From contig JAKPUV010000902.1 in the NCBI GenBank assembly GCA_029554925.1, positions 1 through 18,167 of the forward strand: a stretch of 18,167 nucleotides of DNA. Reading direction: 5' to 3'. Made by a program: the position numbers and the translations under genes. Below are positions 1 to 7,844 of the stretch, piece after piece. The notes below the pieces were generated by a model. It did not search any database, was not told where the DNA came from, and was given only the letters and a program-made list of their open reading frames with translations. Every line of letters starts with the position of its first letter. The stretch's first letter is position 1. This stretch comes from Candidatus Hydrogenedentota bacterium (GTDB lineage: Bacteria > Hydrogenedentota > Hydrogenedentia > Hydrogenedentales > CAITNO01).

Positions 1-1838
1 GTGACGGAGCCCGTGAGCCCGCCGACCTCCACGATGTCCCCGACGCGGATGGGCTGCTCCCCCATGAGGATGAGGCTGCTGAGGAAGTTGCCCACGAGGG
101 TCTGGGCGCCGAAGCCGACGCCGATGGCCGCCGCGCCGCCGATGAAGGTGAAGACCGTGAGGGAGATGTTGAGATACTTGAGGACGGCGTAAAAGACGAT
201 GAGCAGGAGCACGTAGCGGGTGATGGTCTCCACAACATAGCGCCCGCCCGGGCGCAGCTTCAGGCGTGTGATCGCGAACCCGGTGATCCGGTTCAGGAAC
301 AGCCGGGTGAAGAGGAGCCCGAACACCAGGATGACCGCCGCGATGATCAGCTTGCGCGGCGTGATGGACTCGCCCCCGATGGCGAACAGCTCCCGGTCAA
401 ACACGCTGAGGGCGCTTTTCCACAGGTCCGCGGCCTCCTGCACGGCGCGGTCGAACCCGGACAGGGCCTCCGCGCGCGCCCGGATGTCCAGCCGCGCCGC
501 CTTGGCCAGGCGGGACAGGGTGTCGACCCGCGTGCTCAGGCGGAGCAGGGCGGCCTCCCGCTCGCCCGCGGCCTCGCGCCGGGCGCGCAGCTCCGCCCGC
601 CCCTCCTCCGGCAGGGACTCCGTCTCCTTGTCCAGGGCGGCGGCCTGGGCGCGGACCGCGTTGAGCCGCTGCTCGAAGATGGCGTAGAGCCCGTCATAGC
701 GCGACCGGAATCCGTCCACCCCGCGCTCCACCTCGGCCAGGGGCCGGCGTTCCCCGCCCACGCCGGGGTTGGCCGTCTCGAAGCGGAGCCGCCAGATCTC
801 CAGGGCGTCCGCCTCCATTTCCAGCAGGCTCCCCAGGGCGTCCACCTGCGCCTGTGCCGCCTCCAGCCGGGCGCGGGCCGTCTCGCGCTGCGCGGCGAGC
901 GCCGGGTCCTGGGCCCCCGCCTCGGCCTTCCGGGCGAGCTCCGTGTCGCGGGCGGCCCGGCGGTCCAGCTCGCGCCGGGCGCGGGCAAACTCCTCCTCGA
1001 GGGCCGCCCGGGCCTGCTCCCCGGCGCGCGCGATCTCGTCCATCTCCTTCTGCGTGAAGAGCGTCTGCGCGGCGGCGGCGGCCGTGCGGCGCTGGGCGAG
1101 CTTTAGCTCCGTGTCCAGCCGCTCGAGCCGCCGGTCGGACACCGTGATGGCGGCGCGGAGGGCCTCGATGCCCAGCTCGGAGGCGCGCTGGCGGCGGCGG
1201 GCCGTGTCAAGGGCGAACAGCGTCCGGGCCTTTTCCTCCTCCGAGGCCGCGGACTTGGCCGCCTCGGCCGCCTGGTTCACCAGCGTCTTCTGCTGGTCAA
1301 GGGTGGCCTGCTCGCGCGCGGCCATGCCCTGCACCACGTCGCGCCCCAGCCGCTCCGCGTCCATCTCGCGCTGCTTGTCGTCCACCTGTCCGCGCAGCGT
1401 GTCCAGAAAGGCCACGGTGTGCGGGGGCGGCTCGTCCAGCTTTACGAAGGAATCCAGGCTTTGCCGGGCCTTTTCCGCGCCGGCGCGCTCCGCTTCGAGG
1501 TCGCGCTCCTGCTGGATCCGGGACTGGACCGCCTTGAGAACGTCGCGGGCCGCCTGCACGCGCGCCTCCGCCAGGTCCGACGTGATGCCGGGGGGAAGGG
1601 ACTCCGGCCGCTCCACCAGTGACAGCGCCTCGGCCAGCCGCTGTTCGGCCTCGCGCGCCTGTTCGCGCAGGGATTCGGCGAGGACCTCCGGGGACGGCTG
1701 CGCGGGCGCGGCCTCCGCGGCGGGTTCTTTGCCCTGAAACTGGGACAGACCGGGAATCTGTGCGGTGGCCGTGGCTGCGGCCAGAAGGGCCGCCAGCAGG
1801 AGCGCGGCGGCCGGCAGCCGGTGTTTCATCCGTCGCAT
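1..1838 (-). CDS. MscS-family mechanosensitive ion channel, N-terminal part (cut by window edge)
   Basis: This is a membrane channel of the small-conductance mechanosensitive (MscS) superfamily, expected to release solutes on hypo-osmotic shock. About 612 codons are present; the C-terminal cytoplasmic vestibule lies outside the window. The start at 1838 (MRRMKHRL) has GGGAGG six bases upstream. Residues 1-27 form a signal peptide ending near ATATAQ. Residues ~28-480 are Glu/Arg/Ala-rich with heptad character, a long periplasmic coiled coil as in large MscK-like channels. Then come a membrane segment at ~491-518 (LIIAAVILVFGLLF), a second at ~536-555 (VLLLIVFYAVL) and the pore helix with AAIGVGFGAQTLVGNF, followed by the beta-domain entry PIRVGDIVEVGG. 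The MscS core is unmistakable; the exact subfamily is not resolved. Only 12 bases separate it from the upstream methyltransferase-RNase D gene, so the two are probably co-transcribed. Confidence 0.93.
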   Translation of the reverse strand, partial: MRRMKHRLPAAALLLAALLAAATATAQIPGLSQFQGKEPAAEAAPAQPSPEVLAESLREQAREAEQRLAEALSLVERPESLPPGITSDLAEARVQAARDVLKAVQSRIQQERDLEAERAGAEKARQSLDSFVKLDEPPPHTVAFLDTLRGQVDDKQREMDAERLGRDVVQGMAAREQATLDQQKTLVNQAAEAAKSAASEEEKARTLFALDTARRRQRASELGIEALRAAITVSDRRLERLDTELKLAQRRTAAAAAQTLFTQKEMDEIARAGEQARAALEEEFARARRELDRRAARDTELARKAEAGAQDPALAAQRETARARLEAAQAQVDALGSLLEMEADALEIWRLRFETANPGVGGERRPLAEVERGVDGFRSRYDGLYAIFEQRLNAVRAQAAALDKETESLPEEGRAELRARREAAGEREAALLRLSTRVDTLSRLAKAARLDIRARAEALSGFDRAVQEAADLWKSALSVFDRELFAIGGESITPRKLIIAAVILVFGLLFTRLFLNRITGFAITRLKLRPGGRYVVETITRYVLLLIVFYAVLKYLNISLTVFTFIGGAAAIGVGFGAQTLVGNFLSSLILMGEQPIRVGDIVEVGGLTGSV

Positions 1839-1850
1839 GACATGCCTCCC

Positions 1851-2915
1851 TCAGAACAGTTCCAGGTTCTGCGGCAACGGCGGTTCAAAAACGCGGTGGA
1901 GCAGGAGCATCACCTCGGCGTCCACCGCGGCATAGTTTAGCTGATCCGGGGTCAGCGGGCGAACCGTCCAGTCGGAGAGCTGGAGGGCCTTGTCCAGATA
2001 GATGCCCAGTTCGCGCTCGCAGACGTCCCCCAGCTTGTGCCCCGACACCCCCCCCTTGCGGTGCTTCTTGCGCGAGGCGGTCAGGGTGTCGTAGACCCCG
2101 TCAATCTTGATGCCGTGCTTCCCGAGCATCTCGCGCTCAAAGTCGGCGTTGTGGATCACCTTCAGCACCTCCGCGCTCTCCATCACGGGGCGCAGCGGGT
2201 CCAGAGGCGCCAGGGCGAGGGCGTCCAGAATGTAGGTGCGCCCCGGCACGGCGATTTGGACCGTGCACAGGGTGCGCGGCTCCTCCAGCGTGGTCTCCAC
2301 GTCCAGGCCCATCATCCGCTCCCGCTCCAAAAGGGGGCAGAGGGCCTCGAACTCCTCCCGGCGGTCCACCCAGGTCCACGGGACCGAGGGACGGTAGACG
2401 CCGCTGCGCCGCACCAGCACCGCAATGGACCGGTCGCCCGTGTCGGGCGGCAGCACCTCCATGTCCTCGACGTCGCATTCTGCCAGCAGTTCCCGGGCGG
2501 CGTCCCTGACCGCCCCCATGCCGCCGGCGGCCCATACCTGCGCCAGAATTCGGCTGGTGACGACCAGCAGCCCCCCCGGCTTCACATACTGGAACGCCTC
2601 GGCCAGGGCACGCCGCCGCGCCTCCGGGGTCTTCAGCCGGGTCAACAGGTAGTTGAAGAACACGAAATCATGGTGGCCGGACGGCTTGTCGTTATAGCCA
2701 AAAGGAGGGTGCGGGTCGTACCCGTGCACCTTGAACCGGCGCAGCAGAAGCCACTGCACATCCGCGCCCTGGCCGCAGCCAAAGCACAGGATGCGGGCCT
2801 TGTGGGAGATGCGCTGGCCCTCCAAAAGGGCATGGAGGACCGGCGCCGCGGGTCGCCGCGCCGCTGAATTCCCGCGCCCCGGGAGCGTGGGGGGGGTCCG
2901 ATCCGGGTCAGCCAA
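1851..2915 (-). CDS. Fusion of a SAM-dependent methyltransferase-like domain and an RNase D-type 3'-5' exonuclease
   Basis: A 354-residue two-domain protein. Residues ~12-175 look like a class I methyltransferase: motif I ILCFGCGQG (42-50), an acidic residue after strand 2 (GYDPHP, 65-70), and VKPGGLLVVTSR (111-122). The style (GRGNSAARRP, then a GCGxGxDV loop) recalls the putative methyltransferases linked to DNA phosphorothioation, but no dnd genes are nearby. Residues ~190-354 are a DEDDy exonuclease: Exo I GLDVET (D205, E207), Exo II HNADFE (D258), Exo III NYAAVD (Y328, D332), so all five catalytic residues are present. RNase D trims RNA 3' ends; the role of the fused domain is unknown. 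The frame is open to an ATG at 3074, but the extra 53 residues are low-complexity and AT-rich. A TTG at 2915 with AGGA seven bases upstream fits better. It lies 12 bases from the channel gene downstream. Confidence 0.85.
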   Translation of the reverse strand: MADPDRTPPTLPGRGNSAARRPAAPVLHALLEGQRISHKARILCFGCGQGADVQWLLLRRFKVHGYDPHPPFGYNDKPSGHHDFVFFNYLLTRLKTPEARRRALAEAFQYVKPGGLLVVTSRILAQVWAAGGMGAVRDAARELLAECDVEDMEVLPPDTGDRSIAVLVRRSGVYRPSVPWTWVDRREEFEALCPLLERERMMGLDVETTLEEPRTLCTVQIAVPGRTYILDALALAPLDPLRPVMESAEVLKVIHNADFEREMLGKHGIKIDGVYDTLTASRKKHRKGGVSGHKLGDVCERELGIYLDKALQLSDWTVRPLTPDQLNYAAVDAEVMLLLHRVFEPPLPQNLELF

Positions 2916-3241
2916 AAAAAGTTCCTTTTTGAGTCTCTGTGGGTCGCGTTTTTGCCATTTTTTCTCGTCTCGCCCCAATATTTTCAAAAAAACGGGCGGA
3001 CAACTCCTCAAAATCGCGCTGTTTTCGGGTGGAAACCCCCGTTTTTCAGCATAATAACCAAAAATCAACCGCACTTAGCAAAAGAATCTATTGAATCAGG
3101 AGAAGTCCCGGCGCGTAGAATACCGCCAACTGAGACCTTCCCGGTGGAGAAGATCATGCCCTTTTTCTCCGGAAAGTTCAACACAGCCTCCAAGCGTGTC
3201 GCATTCCGGCCTGTGGCCGGGCAAACACATCGGGGTTCTCC
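2916..3241. promoter_or_regulatory. Divergent intergenic control region between the methyltransferase-RNase D gene and hydB
   Basis: This 326-base stretch is clearly richer in A/T than the genes on either side, with runs of A and T around 2911-3065. It must hold promoters for both divergent units. For hydB, the best guess is TTGAAT (3091-3096) and TAGAAT (3116-3121), but the spacer is 19 bases and the match is weak. A possible hairpin pairs GGAGAA (about 3144) with TTCTCC (about 3166). No Rex-type operator (TTGTTAA-n-TTAACAA) was seen. On the minus strand a 16-codon reading frame (2958 down to 2908) overlaps the TTG start of the downstream gene. Confidence 0.5.
3206..3220 (+). other. Short perfect hairpin in the hydB leader
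   Basis: CCGGCC-TGT-GGCCGG forms a 6-bp G/C stem with a 3-base loop, ending 21 bases before the hydB ATG. It is not followed by a T run, so it is not a standard terminator. It could affect translation initiation or mRNA stability; that is inference only. Confidence 0.35.
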
Positions 3242-5422
3242 ATGAAAGAAAAAGTCACGAAAACCTATCAGGAACTGCACGCAAAAGCGGAGAAGCGGCT
3301 TGCCAAAGCCGTGCCGGCCAAGGCCGTCCGCATCCAAGTCGGCTCGGCCACCTGCGAAAACGCGGCCGGGGCGGTGGAGGTGTGGCAGGAGTTCGAGCGG
3401 AACATCCTCACGAGCGGCCGTTCGGACATTCTCCTGCACAAGACCGGCTGCACGGGCCGGTGCAGCCGCGAGCCCATCGTGACGGTGTTCACGCCGGGCC
3501 AGATGCCGGTGATCTACCAGCAGGTGGACCGCGACACGGCGCACAAGATTTTCACGCAGCACGTCCAGGGCGGGCAGCCGCTGGAGGACCAGCTGCTGGA
3601 GAAGGCGGAGATCCGCCCGGACTACGAGGTGCTCGTGTGCGACGACAAGCACTGCGGCGTCCTTGTGGGCGGCAGCACGGAGAAGGCCTTCCTGCGGGCG
3701 CTGGAGGACGCGGGCCTCGGCACGGACAAGGTGCGGGTCATTCCGGTGGGGTGCCTGGGCTTCTGCTCGACGCCGCGGCCGGACGGCGCCACCAGCGTGA
3801 TGGTGCGCCCGGGCGAGACGATCTACAACGTGCGTTCGGCGGACGACGTGGCCCGGATCGTGAAGGGGCATCTGGCGGGCGGGGTGCCGGTGGCGGAACT
3901 GCTGAGCGACGCAAAGCCGATCAGCCAGCGCTTCTTCGACCTCTACGGCGACGTGTCTTTCTTCAACCGGCAGAACCGGATCGCCCTGCGGAACGCGGGC
4001 GTGGTGGACCCGGAGAGCATTGACGAGTACATCCACTACAACGGGTTCCAGGCGCTGGCGACGGCGCTGGCCAAGGAGGATCCGGAGTGGGTGATCAACG
4101 AGGTGCTGCTGTCGCAGCTGCGCGGGCGCGGCGGCGGCGGTTTCCCGACGGGCCAGAAGTGGAAGCTGACGCGCCAGCACGTGAAGAACACCTGCTACAT
4201 CATCTGCAACGCGGACGAGGGCGACCCGGGCGCGTTCATGGACCGCAGCATGCTGGAGTCCGACCCGTACAGCGTGATCGAGGGCATGATCCTCGGCGGC
4301 TACGCGGTCGGGGCGACGCGCGGCTTCTTCTACGTGCGGGCCGAGTACCCGCTGGCGATCAAGCGCATCGAGCACGCGCTGGCGGAGTGCCGGAAGCACG
4401 GGCTGCTCGGCAAGAACATCCTGGGCTCGGGCTTCAGCCTGGACCTTGAGATCCGGCTCGGCGCGGGCGCCTTCGTCTGCGGCGAGGAAACCGCCCTCAT
4501 CCACTCCATCGAGGGCGAGCGCGGCCAGCCCCGCATCCGCCCGCCGTTCCCGGCGGAGAGCGGCCTCTGGGGCCAGCCCACGGTGATCAACAACGTCGAG
4601 ACCTTCGCCAACGTGCCGGCCATCCTGGTGTACGGCGGCGAGTGGTTCCGCCGCGTCGGCTCCGAGAAGAGCGGCGGCACCAAGGTGTTCGCCCTGGCGG
4701 GCAAGGTGCGCCACACGGGCCTCGTGGAGGTGCCCATGGGCACCACGCTGCGCGAGGTGGTGTTCGACATCGGCGGCGGCGTGCCCAACGGCAAGAAGCT
4801 CAAGGGCGTGCAGACGGGCGGCCCGGCGGGGGGCATCATCCCCGAGCAGTACCTGGACACGCCGATCGACTTTGACACGCTGGGCAAGATGGGCTCCATC
4901 ATGGGCAGCGGCGGCATGATCGTCCTCGACGAGGACGACTGCATGGTGGACGTGGCGAAGTTCTTCATCACGTTCTGCCAGGACGAGTCGTGCGGCAAGT
5001 GCACGCCGTGCCGCGAGGGCACGAAGCGCATGCTGGAGATCCTGGAGAAGATCACGCAGGGCAAGGCGTCGCAGGAGGACGTGGAGAAGCTGGAGCGCCT
5101 GGCGAACCTGGTGCGCAGCACGTCGCTGTGCGGGCTGGGGCGCGCCGCGCCGAACCCGGTGCTCAGCACGCTGCGCCACTTCCGCAACGAGTACGACGCC
5201 CACGTCAACGACCTTTCCTGCGCGGCGCGCAAGTGCAAGGCGCTGGTGCGCTACGAGATCAGCGCGGAGAAGTGCGTGGGCTGCACGATGTGCGCCCGGA
5301 ACTGCCCCGTGGGCTGCATCAGCGGCGCGCGCAAGGAGCCGCACGTGATCGGGCAGGACGCCTGCATCAAGTGCGGGCGGTGCTTCGAGGTGTGCCGCTT
5401 CGACGCGGTGGCGCGGGCCTGA
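3242..5422 (+). CDS. hydB: NADH-binding (NuoF-like) beta subunit of a trimeric [FeFe] hydrogenase
   Basis: This soluble flavo-iron-sulfur subunit exchanges electrons between NAD(H) and the other hydrogenase subunits. In order along 726 residues: a thioredoxin-like domain (~28-118) with only C38, C70 and C74; a second thioredoxin-like domain (~126-222) with a full C133, C138, C171, C175 set for [2Fe-2S]; the NuoF core with FMN/NADH motifs GRGGGGFPTG (295-304), DEGDPGAF (325-332) and GAGAFVCGEETA (407-418); the N3-type [4Fe-4S] site C584, C587, C590, C630; and a C-terminal double [4Fe-4S] ferredoxin (C678/681/684/688 and C708/711/714/718). The last module is typical of bifurcating-type HydB rather than respiratory NuoF. 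Usual HydB proteins have one N-terminal thioredoxin-like domain, so the tandem is notable. It is first of three same-strand genes, 34 bases before hydA. No strong Shine-Dalgarno is seen. Confidence 0.93.
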   Translation: MKEKVTKTYQELHAKAEKRLAKAVPAKAVRIQVGSATCENAAGAVEVWQEFERNILTSGRSDILLHKTGCTGRCSREPIVTVFTPGQMPVIYQQVDRDTAHKIFTQHVQGGQPLEDQLLEKAEIRPDYEVLVCDDKHCGVLVGGSTEKAFLRALEDAGLGTDKVRVIPVGCLGFCSTPRPDGATSVMVRPGETIYNVRSADDVARIVKGHLAGGVPVAELLSDAKPISQRFFDLYGDVSFFNRQNRIALRNAGVVDPESIDEYIHYNGFQALATALAKEDPEWVINEVLLSQLRGRGGGGFPTGQKWKLTRQHVKNTCYIICNADEGDPGAFMDRSMLESDPYSVIEGMILGGYAVGATRGFFYVRAEYPLAIKRIEHALAECRKHGLLGKNILGSGFSLDLEIRLGAGAFVCGEETALIHSIEGERGQPRIRPPFPAESGLWGQPTVINNVETFANVPAILVYGGEWFRRVGSEKSGGTKVFALAGKVRHTGLVEVPMGTTLREVVFDIGGGVPNGKKLKGVQTGGPAGGIIPEQYLDTPIDFDTLGKMGSIMGSGGMIVLDEDDCMVDVAKFFITFCQDESCGKCTPCREGTKRMLEILEKITQGKASQEDVEKLERLANLVRSTSLCGLGRAAPNPVLSTLRHFRNEYDAHVNDLSCAARKCKALVRYEISAEKCVGCTMCARNCPVGCISGARKEPHVIGQDACIKCGRCFEVCRFDAVARA

Positions 5423-5456
5423 CCCCAACAACGCGGACAACCCATAAGGTGACTGT

Positions 5457-7226
5457 ATGAGCCAGCAGCAGATGATCAACCTGACGATAGACGGCGTCCC
5501 GGTGACGGTGCCCAAGGGGACGACGATCATGCAGGCGGCCGAGCAGAAGCTCGGGGTGAAGATCCCCCGCCTGTGCCACCACCCCAAGCTCAGCATCCAG
5601 GGCTCCTGCCGCGTGTGCGTGGTCGAGGTGAAGGGCGTGCCCTTCTACATGGCCTCGTGCAGCGTGCAGGTGTGGGAGGGCATGGAGATCCAGACCAACA
5701 GCCCCGCGATCCGGCAGGCCCGGCGCGACATCCTGGAGCTGCTGCTGGACAACCACCCGCGCGCCTGCCTCACCTGCGTGCGCGACGGCAACTGCGAGCT
5801 GCAGAACCTGGCCTACACGCTGGGCGTGCGCGAGCGGCTCTTCGACGGCGAGCGCAAGCGCTTCCCCATCGAGAAGTCCAGCGTCTCCATCGTGCGCGAC
5901 GCCGAGAAGTGCATCCTCTGCGGCCGCTGCGTGCGCGTGTGCGCCGAGGTTCAGGGCGTCCACAACCTCAGCCAGCAGGGGCGCGGCTTCACGACCCACG
6001 TGGCCCCGGCCCACGGCGACAAGATGGACGACTCGGTGTGCATCCAGTGCGGGCAGTGCGTCAACGCCTGCCCGACGGCGGCCTTCGTCGGCCACAGCGA
6101 CTCCGACCGCGTGTGGAAGGCCCTGGGCGACCCGACGAAGCACGTCGTGGTGCAGACGGCCCCGGCCATCCGCGCGACCGTCGGCGAGGGCTTCGGCATG
6201 GCGCCGGGCACGCCGGCCACGGGCAAGCTGGTGACGGCGCTGCGCCGCCTCGGCTTCGACCGGGTGTTCGACACCAACTTCACGGCGGACCTCACGATCA
6301 TCGAGGAGGCCACCGAGTTCCTGAACCGCTTCAAGAACAACGACCGGCTGCCCCTGCTTACGAGCTGCTCCCCGGGCTGGGTCAACTTCATGGAACGCTT
6401 CTATCCCGAGCTGATCCCCAACGCCAGCTCCTGCCGCTCCCCCATGTCCATGATGTCCTCCCTCATCAAGACCTACTACGCCCAGAAGGAGGGCATTGAC
6501 CCGAAGGACGTCTTCGTGGTCGCCATCATGCCCTGCACGGCGAAGAAGTTCGAGGCCCAGCGCCCCGAGTTCGCCACCCCCGACGGCGGCCAGGAGACCG
6601 ACGCGTCCCTCACGACCCGCGAGCTGATCTTCATGATCAAGAGCTACGGCATCGACCTGGCGGAGCTCGAGGACGGCGAGTTCGACTCGCCCCTCGGCGC
6701 CTCGTCCGGCGCGGCCGACATCTTCGGCACCACCGGCGGCGTGCTTGAGGCCGCCCTGCGCATGGCCGCCGAGGTCATTAACGGCGAGCCGCCCGCGCAG
6801 ATGGAGTTCGTGGAGGTGCGCGCCGTCGAGGGCCTGCGCGTCCGCGAGCTGAAGGTGAACAACGACCTCACGCTGCGCGTGGGCGTGTCCAACGGCCTCC
6901 AGAACGCCAAGAAGCTGCTGGACAAGGTGGTCTCCGGCGAGGAGGTCTTCCACATCATCGAGGTCATGGCCTGCCCCGGCGGCTGCATCGGCGGCGGCGG
7001 CCAGCCCTACCCGCCGCGCGGCTACACCATCCTCGACCCGAAGCTCCTGGCCAAGCGGGCCAAGGCGCTCTACACCATCGACCTGAACAAGGATGTGCGC
7101 AGCTCCAACCACAACCCCGCCATCAAGGCGCTGTACGACGAGTTCCTGGGCGAGCCCGGGGGCGAGACGGCCCACCGCCTGCTCCACACCCACTACCAGC
7201 CCAGACTGCCGAGAGGAATCCGCTGA
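5457..7226 (+). CDS. hydA: [FeFe] hydrogenase catalytic alpha subunit
   Basis: Catalyses reversible H2 oxidation/proton reduction at the H-cluster. Along 589 residues: an N-terminal [2Fe-2S] domain (C40, C51, C54, C68); a His-ligated [4Fe-4S] site (H100, C104, C107, C113); two [4Fe-4S] sites (C152/155/158/162 and C195/198/201/205); then the H-cluster domain with L1 TSCSPGW (302-308), L2 MPCTAKKFE (358-366) and L3 MACPGGCIGGGG (504-515). The small-subunit-like tail (~525-580) is fused on. This is the layout of alpha subunits of NAD(P)-linked multimeric enzymes (HydABC, HndD). L1 carries Ser after the first Cys where well-studied monomeric enzymes have Cys-Cys. AAGGTG lies five bases before the ATG; the gene overlaps hydC by one base. 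The maturation genes hydE, hydF and hydG are not in this window. Confidence 0.96.
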   Translation: MSQQQMINLTIDGVPVTVPKGTTIMQAAEQKLGVKIPRLCHHPKLSIQGSCRVCVVEVKGVPFYMASCSVQVWEGMEIQTNSPAIRQARRDILELLLDNHPRACLTCVRDGNCELQNLAYTLGVRERLFDGERKRFPIEKSSVSIVRDAEKCILCGRCVRVCAEVQGVHNLSQQGRGFTTHVAPAHGDKMDDSVCIQCGQCVNACPTAAFVGHSDSDRVWKALGDPTKHVVVQTAPAIRATVGEGFGMAPGTPATGKLVTALRRLGFDRVFDTNFTADLTIIEEATEFLNRFKNNDRLPLLTSCSPGWVNFMERFYPELIPNASSCRSPMSMMSSLIKTYYAQKEGIDPKDVFVVAIMPCTAKKFEAQRPEFATPDGGQETDASLTTRELIFMIKSYGIDLAELEDGEFDSPLGASSGAADIFGTTGGVLEAALRMAAEVINGEPPAQMEFVEVRAVEGLRVRELKVNNDLTLRVGVSNGLQNAKKLLDKVVSGEEVFHIIEVMACPGGCIGGGGQPYPPRGYTILDPKLLAKRAKALYTIDLNKDVRSSNHNPAIKALYDEFLGEPGGETAHRLLHTHYQPRLPRGIR

Positions 7227-7765
7227 TGAGCCACCATGAATGCTGCTGCGGCTGCAACGACAACCGCGAGGCCGTGCGCGAGAACGCCAAGGCCGCCCTC
7301 ACCCCCGAGATCGTCGCCTTCATTGAGGAGTGCGCCGCCGACGCGCACCCCGAAAGCCAGCTGATCCGGGTGCTGCACCGCGTGCAGGAGCATTACGGCC
7401 ACCTGGGCCGCGAGCAGATGGACGCCGTCGCCCAGCTCCTCCAGGTGCCCGCCTCCAAGGTCACCGGCGTCGCCACCTTCTACCACTTCTTCCGCCTCGA
7501 GCCCCGCGGGAAGTTCATGATCAGCGTCTGCCTCGGCACCGCCTGCTACGTCAAGGGCGCCGAGCGCGTCGCCGACCGCCTCCAGGAGGAGCTCGGCATC
7601 CACTTCGGCGAGACCACCAAGGACGGACTGTTCTCCCTCAACGCCACCCGCTGCGTCGGCACCTGCGGCCTCGCCCCCGTCGTCGTGGTGGAGGACAAGG
7701 TCTACGGCGACATGACGCCCGACCAGGTCCCCGCCCTCCTCGAGAAGTACACCAAGAAGGCCTGA
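7226..7765 (+). CDS. hydC: [2Fe-2S] thioredoxin-like (NuoE-like) gamma subunit of the [FeFe] hydrogenase
   Basis: This 179-residue NuoE/HydC-type protein carries one [2Fe-2S] cluster that passes electrons between the flavin subunit and the hydrogenase. After an N-terminal helical bundle (~25-90, including the family pattern VTGVATFYHFF) comes the thioredoxin-like fold with ligands C102, C107 (CLGTAC), C143 and C147 (CVGTC). The start codon overlaps the hydA stop (TGATG), with AGAGGA just upstream, implying translational coupling. The N-terminus is odd: MSHHECCCGC puts two His and four Cys in the first ten residues, which is not part of the usual family fold and might bind metal (inference). 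A strong hairpin follows the stop, closing the operon. Confidence 0.94.
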   Translation: MSHHECCCGCNDNREAVRENAKAALTPEIVAFIEECAADAHPESQLIRVLHRVQEHYGHLGREQMDAVAQLLQVPASKVTGVATFYHFFRLEPRGKFMISVCLGTACYVKGAERVADRLQEELGIHFGETTKDGLFSLNATRCVGTCGLAPVVVVEDKVYGDMTPDQVPALLEKYTKKA

Positions 7766-7788
7766 CGGCCCTCTGCGGAAAGACACCC

Positions 7789-7835
7789 CGCGCGCGTCTT
7801 CCGGCGCCCCCCGCCGGCGGACGCGCGCGTTTCTG
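7789..7835 (+). terminator. Strong GC hairpin between convergent hydC and glycosyltransferase genes
   Basis: The outer stem is 10 bp (CGCGCGCGTC at 7789-7798 with GACGCGCGCG at 7820-7829). After a 2x2 internal loop comes a 6-bp inner stem (CCGGCG at 7801-7806 with CGCCGG at 7812-7817), closed by a CCCCC loop. TTTCTGT follows on the plus strand, a short T-rich tail. The position between two convergent stop codons (7765 and 7845) suits a terminator for hydC and perhaps for both directions. Confidence 0.75.
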
Positions 7836-7844
7836 TGTCCCCCG

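Noticed and set aside
1851..2915. Assignment to a DNA phosphorothioation (dnd) system
   Set aside because: Only a loose resemblance of one domain; no dndA-E, dndFGH or other modification genes appear in the window.
2916..3074. ATG at 3074 as start of the methyltransferase-RNase D protein
   Set aside because: The extra 53 residues are encoded by AT-rich, low-complexity DNA and lie upstream of a TTG with a good ribosome-binding site.
3065..5596. Very long (843-residue) open frame antisense to hydB
   Set aside because: It mirrors hydB, is dominated by His/Arg/Ala/Leu, matches no family I recognise, and arises from the strong G/C third-position bias of the real gene.
5367..7193. 608-residue open frame antisense to hydA
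   Set aside because: It is a shadow of hydA in GC-rich DNA with no recognisable domain, while hydA on the plus strand has every hydrogenase motif.
7789..7829. Structured non-coding RNA at the hydC 3' end
   Set aside because: The simple two-part hairpin between convergent stop codons with a T-rich tail is better explained as a terminator.
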